This document shows positions 9,260-17,395 of a stretch of DNA of 64,000 nt, in pieces. This DNA comes from Deltaproteobacteria bacterium. Its GTDB lineage: Bacteria; Myxococcota; JADLHZ01. Within the stretch, counting starts at the first letter, position 1; every line of letters starts with the position of its first letter. The notes under the pieces are model-generated. The model was given only the letters and a program-made list of their open reading frames with translations, did no database searches and was not told the origin of the DNA. The DNA is taken from positions 124,001-188,000 of the forward strand of contig JADLHZ010000012.1 of NCBI GenBank assembly GCA_020848545.1, written 5' to 3'. The translations under genes were made by a program, and so were the position numbers.

Positions 9260-12200
9260 CTACTTCAAATCTTTGATCTCGTCTTCGATCTCGCCCTTAT
9301 CGGTCGCGTTGGGGCTGAGCTTCAAGTACGTCTGAAACTCCTTGATCGCTTCCTTGTTCTGCCCGGCGTCCTTGAACAAGTACCCGAGCCGGTAGTGCGC
9401 CGACGCGTCGTTCGGGTTGATCTTCAACGCCATGCGGAAGAACTTGATCGCGTTCGGCCGGCTGCCGTTTTGCTGATAGATGCGGCCCATGCGCACCGCG
9501 AGCGTTCCGTTCGTCGGCTCCTTCTTGAATGCGGCGGAGTAGAGATCGAGCGCCTCGGCCATCTGGTTCAGATCTTCCAAGTGCTGGCCGAGCTCGAGCA
9601 CCAGGGCCTTGCGTGAAGGATCCATCGCCAGCGCTTCTTTGATCGCGTCCGCGGCCTCCTTCTTCCTGCCCTGCTGCTCGGCCACCTTCGCCAGCATCAC
9701 GAAGACGTCGGCGTTCTTCACGCCGGCCTTCTGATCGTTCTCCTTGGCGCGCTCGAAGGCGTCGTGCGCTTCGTCGAGCTTGACCTTCTCCAAGTAAGCC
9801 TGGCCGAGCAGGAAGTGGTAGCGGGACTCGGCGGGCTTCAGATCGATCGCGCGCTTGATGTGCAGCTTCACGAGATCTGGTTCCTTCGGATAATAACTGC
9901 GCGCCATCAGCTCGAGCGCGTCGACGTCGTTCTCGTCTTCCTTGATCAGCTGCTGCAACACGCTACGCGCGCGATCGCCGTTGTCCTTGGCGATGAGCAC
10001 CTCCGCTTCGGCGCGGCGCAGGCGCTTGTCTTTCGGGTGCTCGTCGAGGCCAAGGTTGATCAAGCGCTGCGCCTCGTCGAGCGCGCCGGCCTTCTTGGCC
10101 GTGTCGATATAGGTGACGAGCGTGTCCAAGTTCTTCGCATCGACCGCGGTGTTCTCGATCGCCAGACGGGCACCTTCGGCGGTCTTGCCGCTCTTCGTCA
10201 GCGCGTCGGCCCAGCGCGTCGCGACCTTGCCGAGGTCGATGACCCACGGATCATCCTCGACGCCGAGGCGGTAGCGCTCCGCCGCTTCCGCGAAGTTGCC
10301 GGCCTCGAAGAGCGCGTCGGCGTGGGCGACGAACGCCCGCGATTCGGAGGTGAGCTTTGCCGTCAACGCGTAGCGCAGGAGCTTCACCTTCGGCGGCTGC
10401 TTGGCCAAGCGGATGCTCGCGAGCATCGGCAGCGCGAAGGTCTTGTCCGCCTTGATCGCGGCCGCGTAGAGCTTGAGCGCCGCCGGCACCTTCTTTTGCG
10501 CTTCGAAGAGCGCGCCGTCGGCGTAGAGCGTCGCGCGCTTCTCGACGCCGGCTGCCTTCGCCGCCGCGATCGCTTGTTGCGCTTCTGGGATCGCGCCCTT
10601 CTTCGAGAGCACCTGCATCTCGGCGAGGAAAAGCGACTCTTTGTACGAGCCATCGTCAAGCCTCTTCGTCGCGGCGAGCACCTTCATGGCCGCCTCGTCG
10701 TCGCCTTTGCCGATGAGCGCCCAGGTGAGCGAGCGGCCAAGGCGCAGGGACGGCACGTCTTGCCATGCCTTTTCGAGCTGCTCGATCGCGACGTTCGAGC
10801 GGCCGCTCGCGCCGGCGATCTCGGCGAAGAGCTCGCGGGCCTTCGCTCGATCGCGCTCCCCGAGCTTGTCGAGCGACTTCATCATCTCGCCCGCGCTCTT
10901 CTTCGCCTCGCCGCGCGTCGCCGGATCCTCGGCGTTGAGCTCGGCGCGGGCGAGGATCACCCGCAGGGTCTGCGGCTGCGCTTCTTCGGCTTTCTCGACG
11001 TACGACGCGGCTGAATCGCGATCCCCCGTGCGCCGCGCGATCTCCGAGTGGCCGAGGTAAGCGTCGATACTCTTCGGGCCGGTCTTGTTGACGTCGTCCA
11101 CCTTGACGACTTCGTCGAAGTGCTTGCCGGCGAGCGCCGTGTCCCCCTTCGCGAGCGCCGCATACCCAGCGAGCAAGTGCGCGTCGCGATCGCCCTTGTC
11201 GCGCGCGAAGAGCTTGTCGAGCTGCGCCTGCATCGCGGCGCTGTCACCCTTCAAGAACGCGATCGCCGCGTTGGCGCGCTCTTCGTGCGGGTGCAGATCG
11301 CTGCCCTCCTTCGGCGGCAGCGCCAGAAGCTTCTCGGCGAGCGCGCGCGATCCGAGCAGCACCGCGCCTTGCCACAACAAGCGCACGCGCAGCGCGTTGT
11401 CGTCCTTCGTCTCGGCCGGCTCGTTGCGCGCTTGGCGGGCCTTCGAACGCTCGTCGAGCACCGCGAGCGCCTTCGTGTAGGCGTCGAGATCCTTGCCTTC
11501 GATCGCGGCGAAGTCGGGCGCCGGCGGCACCGGCGGCAGCTGCACCGGCGGCGGCGTCTGCGGGTTCTGGGGCGCAGGCGGGTTCAGGAGCACCCACGGA
11601 AGCTCGCCGGTGATGAAGTACGACGCTGCCGTTCCGCCGAGCGTGATGGCGAGGACGAGCACCAACCCGAGCGCGACGCGTGTGCGTTGCTTGGCGCGCG
11701 CCGTCGAGCGTTCCTCGGCCGCTTCCTCGCCCTGGCTCTGCTTCGCCATCCGCTGGCGATCTTTGGCGGTCGCGATCTGCGTCGCGGCTTCTTGCTTGCT
11801 CTGGGGCGGGCCGGAGGACGCTTCGCCTTCGAGCTCGAGCGGCGTCGGCAGCTCATCGTCGGCGTCAGCCTTCGCGGCGCCGCTGCTCGAACCGCCGAGG
11901 AGCGCCTGCGTATCGAGCGGCTCGGGGATGTCGAGCGGCTCCGGCGGAGCGTCGATGGGGTCGGACGCGCCGGGGCTGCCAGGTGGCGGCTCGAGCCCGT
12001 CGGGCATCGCGAGGGGCTCCGACCCTGCGCTCGTCGCGTCGCTTTGGAAGTCAGCGGCGGACACCGTCGGCGTCGGTCCGATCGAGGTCGCGTCATCGGG
12101 CGACGCCGGCGCCGGAAGGTCTTCGACCGCAGCGCCGAGCGTGATGCCGCCAAATTGCGGGGGCGCGTCGTCCGTATCGCGGGTGTCAGACACTGTCGAT

Positions 12201-13309
12201 CCGGATGCTGTCGATCCGGCCGCGGGCTCGACGAGGCCAGGGAGATCGTCCGGTGGCGTCATCGGATCCTTCGCGACCATCGTCTCAGCTTCGTCGGCCG
12301 AGGGGAGGTCGTCGAAGTTGAGCTTGCTCGCGAGGGACGGTGGTGCAGCGGGCGTGGGCTCAGGCGGCGGTGGCGAGATCGGCGCCGCCGCCACGGCCGT
12401 GCGCTCGTCGAGGATCTCGTCGGCCTCTTCGATCGGCTCGGCTTCCTCTGGCGTTTCGATGACCGCGGGCGGCGCCGGAGGCGGCGGCGGGACGATCTTC
12501 GGCGGCGACATGTGGACGGGCGCCGGCGAGATCATCGTCTTGTCGCCGCTGAACAAATCGTCTGATTCATCGACGACGAGCGGACCGCTGGCGGGGCTCG
12601 CGCCAGGGAGCGGAATCGCGGGGTTCGTAGTGCCGAGCGGGTCGACAGTGTCTGACACCGACTTCACGACGGACATCGGCTGCGTCTGGTCGCTCGCTGG
12701 CGTCAGCGGCGGGGGCGCGCGCGGCGGCGGCGCCGCGGGCAGCGGGATCGCCGGGTTCGTGTTGCCGGTCGACGGCGGTCGTGGCGGCGGCGCCGCCGGC
12801 AGCGGGATGGCGGGGTTCGTGCTCGGCGCTGCCGGCAGCGGGATCGCCGGGTTCGTGTTGCCGGTTGGCGCAGGTCGCGGCGGCGGCACCGTCACGGGTC
12901 GCGTCACCTCGTCATGCACCCCGCCGGGGAGCGGAATCGCGCCGGGCGCCGGACGAGCGACACCGGGCTTCGTCACTTCATCGTGGACCGTCTCGCCGAA
13001 CACCTTGCGGATCGCCGGCTGCGTGACCTCGTCGTGGATGGTCTGTGGCACCTTCGCGGGTGCGGCCCCAGGCAAGGGGATCGCGCCGCTGTCGCTCTTC
13101 GCCATCGCGGCCGATGGGGTCACCGGCGTGGGATCGGGCGGCGGCTCCGGCGCAGGGGCCGCTGGGGCGGGCGGCGCGTTTCCCGTCGGCATCACGGCGA
13201 AGCGGGTGCCGCATGCCTGGCACTTCACCGCACCGCCGGTCGCCGGGATCTTCGTTTCGTCGATCTTGTATGCCGCGCTGCACTGCGTGCATGTGACCCG
13301 AATCGCCAA
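9260..13309 (-). CDS. Giant zinc-ribbon / single-TM / TPR protein
   Basis: 1349-residue membrane-anchored scaffold of unknown function. The N terminus holds an MJ0042-type zinc ribbon (Cys7, Cys10, Cys31, Cys34). Residues 45-535 form a disordered Pro/Ala/Asp-rich linker with repeats of NPAIPLP and HDEVTxP. One membrane helix follows (about 540-565, ALGLVLVLAITLGGTAAS), then about 700 residues of TPR helices, presumably periplasmic, ending in TPRs such as NDASAHYRLGYLFKDAGQ. The start is TTG 13309, supported by GAGGAG at 13316-13321. Two copies of the palindromic word encode VSDT in the linker. The layout resembles cytoplasmic-linker/periplasmic-scaffold proteins of myxobacterial motility machines, but I cannot assign a role. 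Confidence 0.85.
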   Translation of the reverse strand: MAIRVTCTQCSAAYKIDETKIPATGGAVKCQACGTRFAVMPTGNAPPAPAAPAPEPPPDPTPVTPSAAMAKSDSGAIPLPGAAPAKVPQTIHDEVTQPAIRKVFGETVHDEVTKPGVARPAPGAIPLPGGVHDEVTRPVTVPPPRPAPTGNTNPAIPLPAAPSTNPAIPLPAAPPPRPPSTGNTNPAIPLPAAPPPRAPPPLTPASDQTQPMSVVKSVSDTVDPLGTTNPAIPLPGASPASGPLVVDESDDLFSGDKTMISPAPVHMSPPKIVPPPPPAPPAVIETPEEAEPIEEADEILDERTAVAAAPISPPPPEPTPAAPPSLASKLNFDDLPSADEAETMVAKDPMTPPDDLPGLVEPAAGSTASGSTVSDTRDTDDAPPQFGGITLGAAVEDLPAPASPDDATSIGPTPTVSAADFQSDATSAGSEPLAMPDGLEPPPGSPGASDPIDAPPEPLDIPEPLDTQALLGGSSSGAAKADADDELPTPLELEGEASSGPPQSKQEAATQIATAKDRQRMAKQSQGEEAAEERSTARAKQRTRVALGLVLVLAITLGGTAASYFITGELPWVLLNPPAPQNPQTPPPVQLPPVPPAPDFAAIEGKDLDAYTKALAVLDERSKARQARNEPAETKDDNALRVRLLWQGAVLLGSRALAEKLLALPPKEGSDLHPHEERANAAIAFLKGDSAAMQAQLDKLFARDKGDRDAHLLAGYAALAKGDTALAGKHFDEVVKVDDVNKTGPKSIDAYLGHSEIARRTGDRDSAASYVEKAEEAQPQTLRVILARAELNAEDPATRGEAKKSAGEMMKSLDKLGERDRAKARELFAEIAGASGRSNVAIEQLEKAWQDVPSLRLGRSLTWALIGKGDDEAAMKVLAATKRLDDGSYKESLFLAEMQVLSKKGAIPEAQQAIAAAKAAGVEKRATLYADGALFEAQKKVPAALKLYAAAIKADKTFALPMLASIRLAKQPPKVKLLRYALTAKLTSESRAFVAHADALFEAGNFAEAAERYRLGVEDDPWVIDLGKVATRWADALTKSGKTAEGARLAIENTAVDAKNLDTLVTYIDTAKKAGALDEAQRLINLGLDEHPKDKRLRRAEAEVLIAKDNGDRARSVLQQLIKEDENDVDALELMARSYYPKEPDLVKLHIKRAIDLKPAESRYHFLLGQAYLEKVKLDEAHDAFERAKENDQKAGVKNADVFVMLAKVAEQQGRKKEAADAIKEALAMDPSRKALVLELGQHLEDLNQMAEALDLYSAAFKKEPTNGTLAVRMGRIYQQNGSRPNAIKFFRMALKINPNDASAHYRLGYLFKDAGQNKEAIKEFQTYLKLSPNATDKGEIEDEIKDLK
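12183..12193. repeat. Palindromic word GTGTCAGACAC
   Basis: Exact copy inside the linker of the giant TPR protein, read as Val-Ser-Asp-Thr on the minus strand. Confidence 0.85.
12590..13090 (-). repeat. Imperfect coding repeats in the TPR protein linker
   Basis: The stretch repeats units like GGCAGCGGGATCGCCGGGTT (plus strand near 12738, 12799 and 12834, with diverged copies either side). On the coding strand these give the peptide NPAIPLP. Interleaved units give HDEVTxP (three copies near 12910, 12975 and 13030). Such repeats lengthen or shorten a disordered tether by slippage or recombination. Confidence 0.8.
12648..12658. repeat. Palindromic word GTGTCTGACAC
   Basis: Exact copy in the same gene, 455 bases from the previous one, opposite orientation, again read as Val-Ser-Asp-Thr. 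Confidence 0.85.
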
Positions 13310-13315
13310 AGTGCG

Positions 13316-13321
13316 CTCCTC
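13316..13321 (-). promoter_or_regulatory. Shine-Dalgarno site supporting a TTG start
   Basis: GAGGAG on the minus strand, six bases before TTG 13309. No other start codon precedes the zinc ribbon, so this site decides the start of the giant TPR protein. Confidence 0.75.
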
Positions 13322-13342
13322 GCCCGACGCGCCCTAGGAAAC

Positions 13343-14170
13343 CTAGAGCTCGCCGAAGCGCTCCTGCAAACGCACGTATCGATCGTATTGCTCGGTGACT
13401 CTGTCGCTCACCGGGTCGGCGACGATGCCCTGCTCCGTCGCCATCTTTTCGATCAACATGCGTTTGACCAACCGTCGCACGTCATCTTGCGGCAAATTCT
13501 GCACGTCGGCGAATTCTCGGCTGATCAAAGGGTGATAAATTTGGTGCAGGTGCAAATAGTCGGAGAAGGCGTCGAGCGTCTTCTCGTCGGCGATGAACAC
13601 GTCGCCGTCGTAGCGCCTGAGGATCTTCGCCCGCTCGAGCCGCTGCTCCACGTCGGCGCGCTGCACGACCGGGATGCCCGCGCGCGCGTAGATGTCGACT
13701 TGATTCTGCGTCGTCGGCAAGCGCACCCAGCCGCCGCTCTTGATCGGCTCGCCGGACGCGAGCAGCGAGCGCATCGCTTCGATGACGCGGCCGAGCCCGT
13801 GCTCGACGAGCGCGTTCTGCAAGCGGCGATCGGCCTCACGCAGGCGTTGGCAGAGCTTGCGCATCATCCGGACGGCGATCTCGGAGTTGCTGCGCAGCAT
13901 CGCTTCAAAGGTCTCTTTGTCGATCTCGACGAGCTCGCAGTCCTCGGCGATCGTCGCGGTCGCCGAGCGCGGCAGGCCTTCGAGCAGCGCCATCTCGCCG
14001 AAGAACTCGCCGACGCCGATGTGCGCCAAGACGATCTCGGTCTCGCCGAGCGTTCGCCACACGCGCACGCGTCCGCTTTTCACGACGTACATGCGGCTGC
14101 CGGGATCGTTCTCGCGAAAGAGCACGGTCCCGGCACGGTACGATCTGGCCAAGTGGGAGTCGTCGTTCAT
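13343..14170 (-). CDS. Crp/Fnr-type cyclic-nucleotide-binding regulator
   Basis: 275-residue regulator. Residues 8-125 form a cyclic-nucleotide-binding beta roll (FRENDPGSRMYVVKSGRVRV, GEFFGEMALLEGLPRSATAT; the Gly-Glu-x-Ala-Leu and Arg-Ser-Ala-Thr phosphate-binding cassette is complete). A dimer helix follows, then a divergent winged helix near 180-235 (QNQVDIYARAGIPVVQRADV, GDVFIADEKTLDAF). A C-terminal extension of about 45 residues is unusual. The intact phosphate cassette suggests it binds cAMP or a related nucleotide; the class III cyclase at 57.6-59.6 kb is a possible source. The ATG overlaps the stop of the zinc-ribbon/TPR gene upstream (ATGA), so the two are co-translated. Confidence 0.85.
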   Translation of the reverse strand: MNDDSHLARSYRAGTVLFRENDPGSRMYVVKSGRVRVWRTLGETEIVLAHIGVGEFFGEMALLEGLPRSATATIAEDCELVEIDKETFEAMLRSNSEIAVRMMRKLCQRLREADRRLQNALVEHGLGRVIEAMRSLLASGEPIKSGGWVRLPTTQNQVDIYARAGIPVVQRADVEQRLERAKILRRYDGDVFIADEKTLDAFSDYLHLHQIYHPLISREFADVQNLPQDDVRRLVKRMLIEKMATEQGIVADPVSDRVTEQYDRYVRLQERFGEL

Positions 14171-15789
14171 TTTTCGCTTTCGGCCTTCTGAATGATCGCC
14201 TTGACCAAGTTCGCGTCCTTGGCGTCCGGGGCCATGCGCAAATACGCCTTGTATGACTCGATCGCTTTCTCGCGTTTGTTCTGCGACGCGTAGGTGACGC
14301 CGAGCCCACGGTACGCGAGCGCGAAGGCGGCGTCGGCGTCGAGCGCCTTCTTGTATTCGGCCAGCGCGTCGCCGTACTTCTTCTGCAGGTACAGCTTGTT
14401 GCCCTTGGCGTAGTGCTCGAGCGCCGTCGCGCGCTTCTGCGGATCGACCTTCTTGTCGTCGGGCTTGCCGCTCGCCGCTTGCGCGCCCGTCGCCGCGTTG
14501 GTGCCAGACACTGCACTGTCGCCAGACACGCCCGTGGCGCCGCTCGCTTGCAGGCCGCCGGTTGCCGTTGCCGGCGGTGGATCCTTTGGCAGATCCTTGG
14601 TCGCGGCGCCGGCGATGATCACGGCGATGGCGACGCAAGCGATGATGCCGATGCCGCCGAAGATCAGCAGCTTCTTCTTGTAGCTCTTTTCGGCGGCGGC
14701 GTCGGCGGCCTTCTCGGCTTCGGCGACGGCGGCGGTCGCGCTCTCGACCGGGACGATCACGGCCGGCGGCGGCGCTTTCTCCGGCCTGTCGTTTTGCGGG
14801 ATCGACGGCAATCCGAGCGCCTGCGCGAACGCGTCCATCTCGTTCTTCTTCGGCACCGGCGGCGGGCCGGAGCCGTTGCCCTTGCTCGCGAGCGGCGGCG
14901 GACCATCACTCACCGACCATTGATCGTCTTTTCCGTCTTTGCCGAGCGGCGGCGGCGCCACCGTGTCCCACGGCGCCGGCCCGAGCGTGCTCATCGACTG
15001 GAGCGAGGGCGACGCCGACGCTGCACCCGGTGCCTTGCCGGGCATCGGCGGTGGCGTCAGCGCGGCGGCGAATGATCCGCCGGCGAGGCTCAGAAGCTCG
15101 AGATTCTCTTCACCAGCACCAACGGCAGCTGGAGGCGCCGCCGCGACCGGTGGCGGCACCGCGGCCGTTGTCGCGACAGCCACTTGCGCCTCCGCCGCCG
15201 GCATCACCGTCGCGGCTGGCAGCCCCGGGATCGCGGGGATCGGCACGTTCGGCGTGGGTCCCGAGCCCGACGCGGTGCCAGACACTTGCATCGGCGCTTG
15301 CATCGGCGCCGTGCCGTTGTCGCCTGGCTGCGCGTTGGGAGGCGCGATGTCGATCTGCGGCGCCTGCGGCTGAATCGGTGGCTCGGTGGCAGACACCGGC
15401 GGCTCGACGATCGGCGGCTCGGTGCCAGACACTTGCGCGGCGCCGGCGGCCGATTGCGCGTGGAGCTCATCCAAGCGGGCGATCGCGGTTTGCGGCTCCG
15501 GCGCCAGCGCTGCCGCGGCCGCGGCCTCGTTCATCACGCGGTTCGGAATGGTCGGACCCGGCTCCAAGTTCTTCAGCTCCACCGCCATCTCGCTCGCAAC
15601 GACATGGAAGAACGGCACGAGCTCGACGGGCGGCGACGCCTGCGACGGAAAGGTCAGCGGGACGATCGGCGGGAACAACCCTTGGTGTGGAAAATACACC
15701 GACTTGGCACAGCCGCCGCAGCTCGCCGGAGGGCCATCGAGGACGCTGATCGCGAGCTTCGTCGCGCAGTTAGGGCAGTGGACTTCCAT
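14167..15789 (-). CDS. Zinc-ribbon / single-TM / TPR protein
   Basis: 540-residue protein with the same layout as the giant TPR protein: N-terminal zinc ribbon (Cys5, Cys8, Cys24, Cys27), long Pro/Ala-rich linker, one membrane helix (about 371-395, LLIFGGIGIIACVAIAVIIAG) and C-terminal TPR repeats (about 455-535). The linker contains several copies of VSGTEPP/VSATEPP, each made by a variant of the palindromic word. ATG 15789 is preferred; TTG 15801 adds four residues. It overlaps the Crp-like gene, which makes co-regulation likely. The function is unknown; the architecture suggests an inner-membrane assembly factor or scaffold. Confidence 0.82.
   Translation of the reverse strand: MEVHCPNCATKLAISVLDGPPASCGGCAKSVYFPHQGLFPPIVPLTFPSQASPPVELVPFFHVVASEMAVELKNLEPGPTIPNRVMNEAAAAAALAPEPQTAIARLDELHAQSAAGAAQVSGTEPPIVEPPVSATEPPIQPQAPQIDIAPPNAQPGDNGTAPMQAPMQVSGTASGSGPTPNVPIPAIPGLPAATVMPAAEAQVAVATTAAVPPPVAAAPPAAVGAGEENLELLSLAGGSFAAALTPPPMPGKAPGAASASPSLQSMSTLGPAPWDTVAPPPLGKDGKDDQWSVSDGPPPLASKGNGSGPPPVPKKNEMDAFAQALGLPSIPQNDRPEKAPPPAVIVPVESATAAVAEAEKAADAAAEKSYKKKLLIFGGIGIIACVAIAVIIAGAATKDLPKDPPPATATGGLQASGATGVSGDSAVSGTNAATGAQAASGKPDDKKVDPQKRATALEHYAKGNKLYLQKKYGDALAEYKKALDADAAFALAYRGLGVTYASQNKREKAIESYKAYLRMAPDAKDANLVKAIIQKAESEK
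14501..14511. repeat. Variant word GTGCCAGACAC
   Basis: One change from the main word; read as Val-Ser-Gly-Thr in the linker of the 540-aa zinc-ribbon protein. A weaker copy (CGCCAGACAC) follows at 14520. Confidence 0.75.
15275..15285. repeat. Variant word GTGCCAGACAC
   Basis: Second copy of the one-change variant in the same gene, Val-Ser-Gly-Thr. Confidence 0.75.
15386..15396. repeat. Variant word GTGGCAGACAC
   Basis: Another one-change variant in the same gene, read as Val-Ser-Ala-Thr. Confidence 0.7.
15422..15432. repeat. Variant word GTGCCAGACAC
   Basis: Third copy of this variant in the zinc-ribbon/TPR gene, Val-Ser-Gly-Thr. Confidence 0.75.
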
Positions 15790-15877
15790 AGGATTTGGCA
15801 ATCGGCTTGGAAGTATAGGGGGAGGCTAGAGGCGACTCCATTTTTTTAGTCCCAGGGACCTTTTTCGTCCCGGGATC
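15790..15877. other. Gap with palindrome GTCCCAGGGAC and T tracts
   Basis: The gap between nuoN and the zinc-ribbon/TPR gene contains the 11-bp palindrome GTCCCAGGGAC (15849-15859) flanked by runs of seven and five T on the plus strand. It resembles the dispersed REP-like words in this window in size and symmetry. Its T-runs lie on the strand opposite to the flanking genes, so it is not a standard terminator for nuoN. Confidence 0.5.
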
Positions 15878-17386
15878 TCAAACGAGCTTCGCGAACATGT
15901 CGATCCAGCGCTGCGGCATCATGCCGACGATGAGGACGCCAAAGGTCGTCACCACGAGCGCGCCGGTGAGCCACGGCGAGAACACGCGCGGCTCCGTGCT
16001 CTGGCGCGGCGGCGGGTTCTTCATGAACATGTAAACGACGATGCTCAGGTAATAGTAGACCGAGACCACGGAGTTCAAAACCGCGACGATGACGAGCCCG
16101 ATGTGCCCGGCGTCGAGCGCGGGCCCAAAGAGCAGCACCTTGCCGGTGAAGCCCGCAGTCGGCGGAATTCCGGAGAGCGCGAACATGAACACCGCGAACG
16201 CCACGCCGAGCGCCGGATGCTGGAAGCCCACGCCGGCGAAGCGATTGATGAGCATCTCGTCGTGGCGGCCGTTCTTGCGCTCCAAAGCGATGAGCACGCC
16301 GAACGCGCCGAGCGTCGCGAGCCCGTAGACGAAGAGGTAGAACACGAGCCCCTGCACCGCCGGCTCGCCGCGCTCCAACGCGCCGACCATGCCGACGAGC
16401 AAGTAGCCCGCGTGCGCGATCGACGAGTAGGCGAGCATGCGCTTGACGTTGCGTTGCAAGACGGCGCTCAGATTCCCGAGCGTCATCGTCACGATCGCGA
16501 GGAGCGAGAGCACGTCGACGATCCACGGCACGTGCCGCGTCGATCCGTCACCGAGCGCGAGCAGCACGAAGCGAAGAAACGCCATGAACGCGGCCGCCTT
16601 CACGGTCACCGCCATGAAGCCCGTGACCATCGTCGGCGCGCCTTGATAAGCGTCCGGCGCCCACATGTGAAACGGCACAGCCGCGATCTTGAACGCGAAG
16701 CCGACGACGCAGAGCGTGGCGCCGACGAGTAACAACGTCTGCATCGGAAACGCCGTGCCCGAGAGCAGCTTCTGCGCCGAGGTGGAGATGCCGGCGTACG
16801 CCGTCGTGCCTGTGGCGCCGAACACCATCGCCGCACCGAAGAGGAAAAACGCCGACGCGAAGGCGCCGGACAGGAAGTACTTCAACGCCGCTTCTTGGCT
16901 GCGCCTGTCCGATCGCCGGAAGCCGACGAGCACGTACACCGCGAGCGACATGATCTCGAGGCCGACGAAAAACGTGAGCAGCTCGGTCGCCGCGACCATC
17001 AGCATCATGCCGGAGACGCAAAAGAGCGAGAGCGCGAAGTATTCGCCGCGCACGATGCCCTGCGTGGTGATCGACGCGGCGCCCATGCTGATGGCGAGCG
17101 CGGCGATGACCACGATCAACCCTTGGCCGACGAGCGAGAGCCGATCGATTGCCAGCGTGCCGCCCCACACCGCCTTGGCTTGTGGCTCGATCTGCGTGAG
17201 CAAGAAGAGCGCGAACACCAAGGACACGAGCGCGACCGCGACGAACGGCCCGGCGGTGAGCTGCCCATGCTCCGGATCTTTGTGCGAGCGCGCGACGGCC
17301 ATCAGCATCGTCACGAGGCCGCCGACGATGACCGCGATCATCGGCAAAATCTGCGGCATTCCCGCGAGCGCGTCACTGATGTTCAT
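15878..17386 (-). CDS. nuoN: NADH-quinone oxidoreductase subunit N
   Basis: Antiporter-like membrane subunit of complex I, 502 residues with about 14 hydrophobic helices. Characteristic segments are visible: YVLVGFRRSDRRSQEAALKY with the proton-path Lys, PFHMWAPDAYQGAPT and VKRMLAYSSIAHAGYLLVG. It is the last gene of the partial nuo operon and follows nuoM by 9 bases with GGGG upstream of the ATG. Proton translocation in the membrane arm is the accepted role of the family. Nothing is missing from it. Confidence 0.96.
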   Translation of the reverse strand: MNISDALAGMPQILPMIAVIVGGLVTMLMAVARSHKDPEHGQLTAGPFVAVALVSLVFALFLLTQIEPQAKAVWGGTLAIDRLSLVGQGLIVVIAALAISMGAASITTQGIVRGEYFALSLFCVSGMMLMVAATELLTFFVGLEIMSLAVYVLVGFRRSDRRSQEAALKYFLSGAFASAFFLFGAAMVFGATGTTAYAGISTSAQKLLSGTAFPMQTLLLVGATLCVVGFAFKIAAVPFHMWAPDAYQGAPTMVTGFMAVTVKAAAFMAFLRFVLLALGDGSTRHVPWIVDVLSLLAIVTMTLGNLSAVLQRNVKRMLAYSSIAHAGYLLVGMVGALERGEPAVQGLVFYLFVYGLATLGAFGVLIALERKNGRHDEMLINRFAGVGFQHPALGVAFAVFMFALSGIPPTAGFTGKVLLFGPALDAGHIGLVIVAVLNSVVSVYYYLSIVVYMFMKNPPPRQSTEPRVFSPWLTGALVVTTFGVLIVGMMPQRWIDMFAKLV

Positions 17387-17395
17387 GCGTCCCCT

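Noticed and set aside
9764-11014. 416-codon plus-strand frame opposite the TPR repeats
   Set aside because: Antisense shadow of regular TPR codons; Arg/Leu/Glu-rich only.
12590-13090. Repeat block as a CRISPR array
   Set aside because: Units are coding, imperfect and without regular unique spacers; no cas genes are present.
15841-15870. Possible terminator with T runs near GTCCCAGGGAC
   Set aside because: The loop would be a single base and the T runs are on the strand opposite to the flanking genes.
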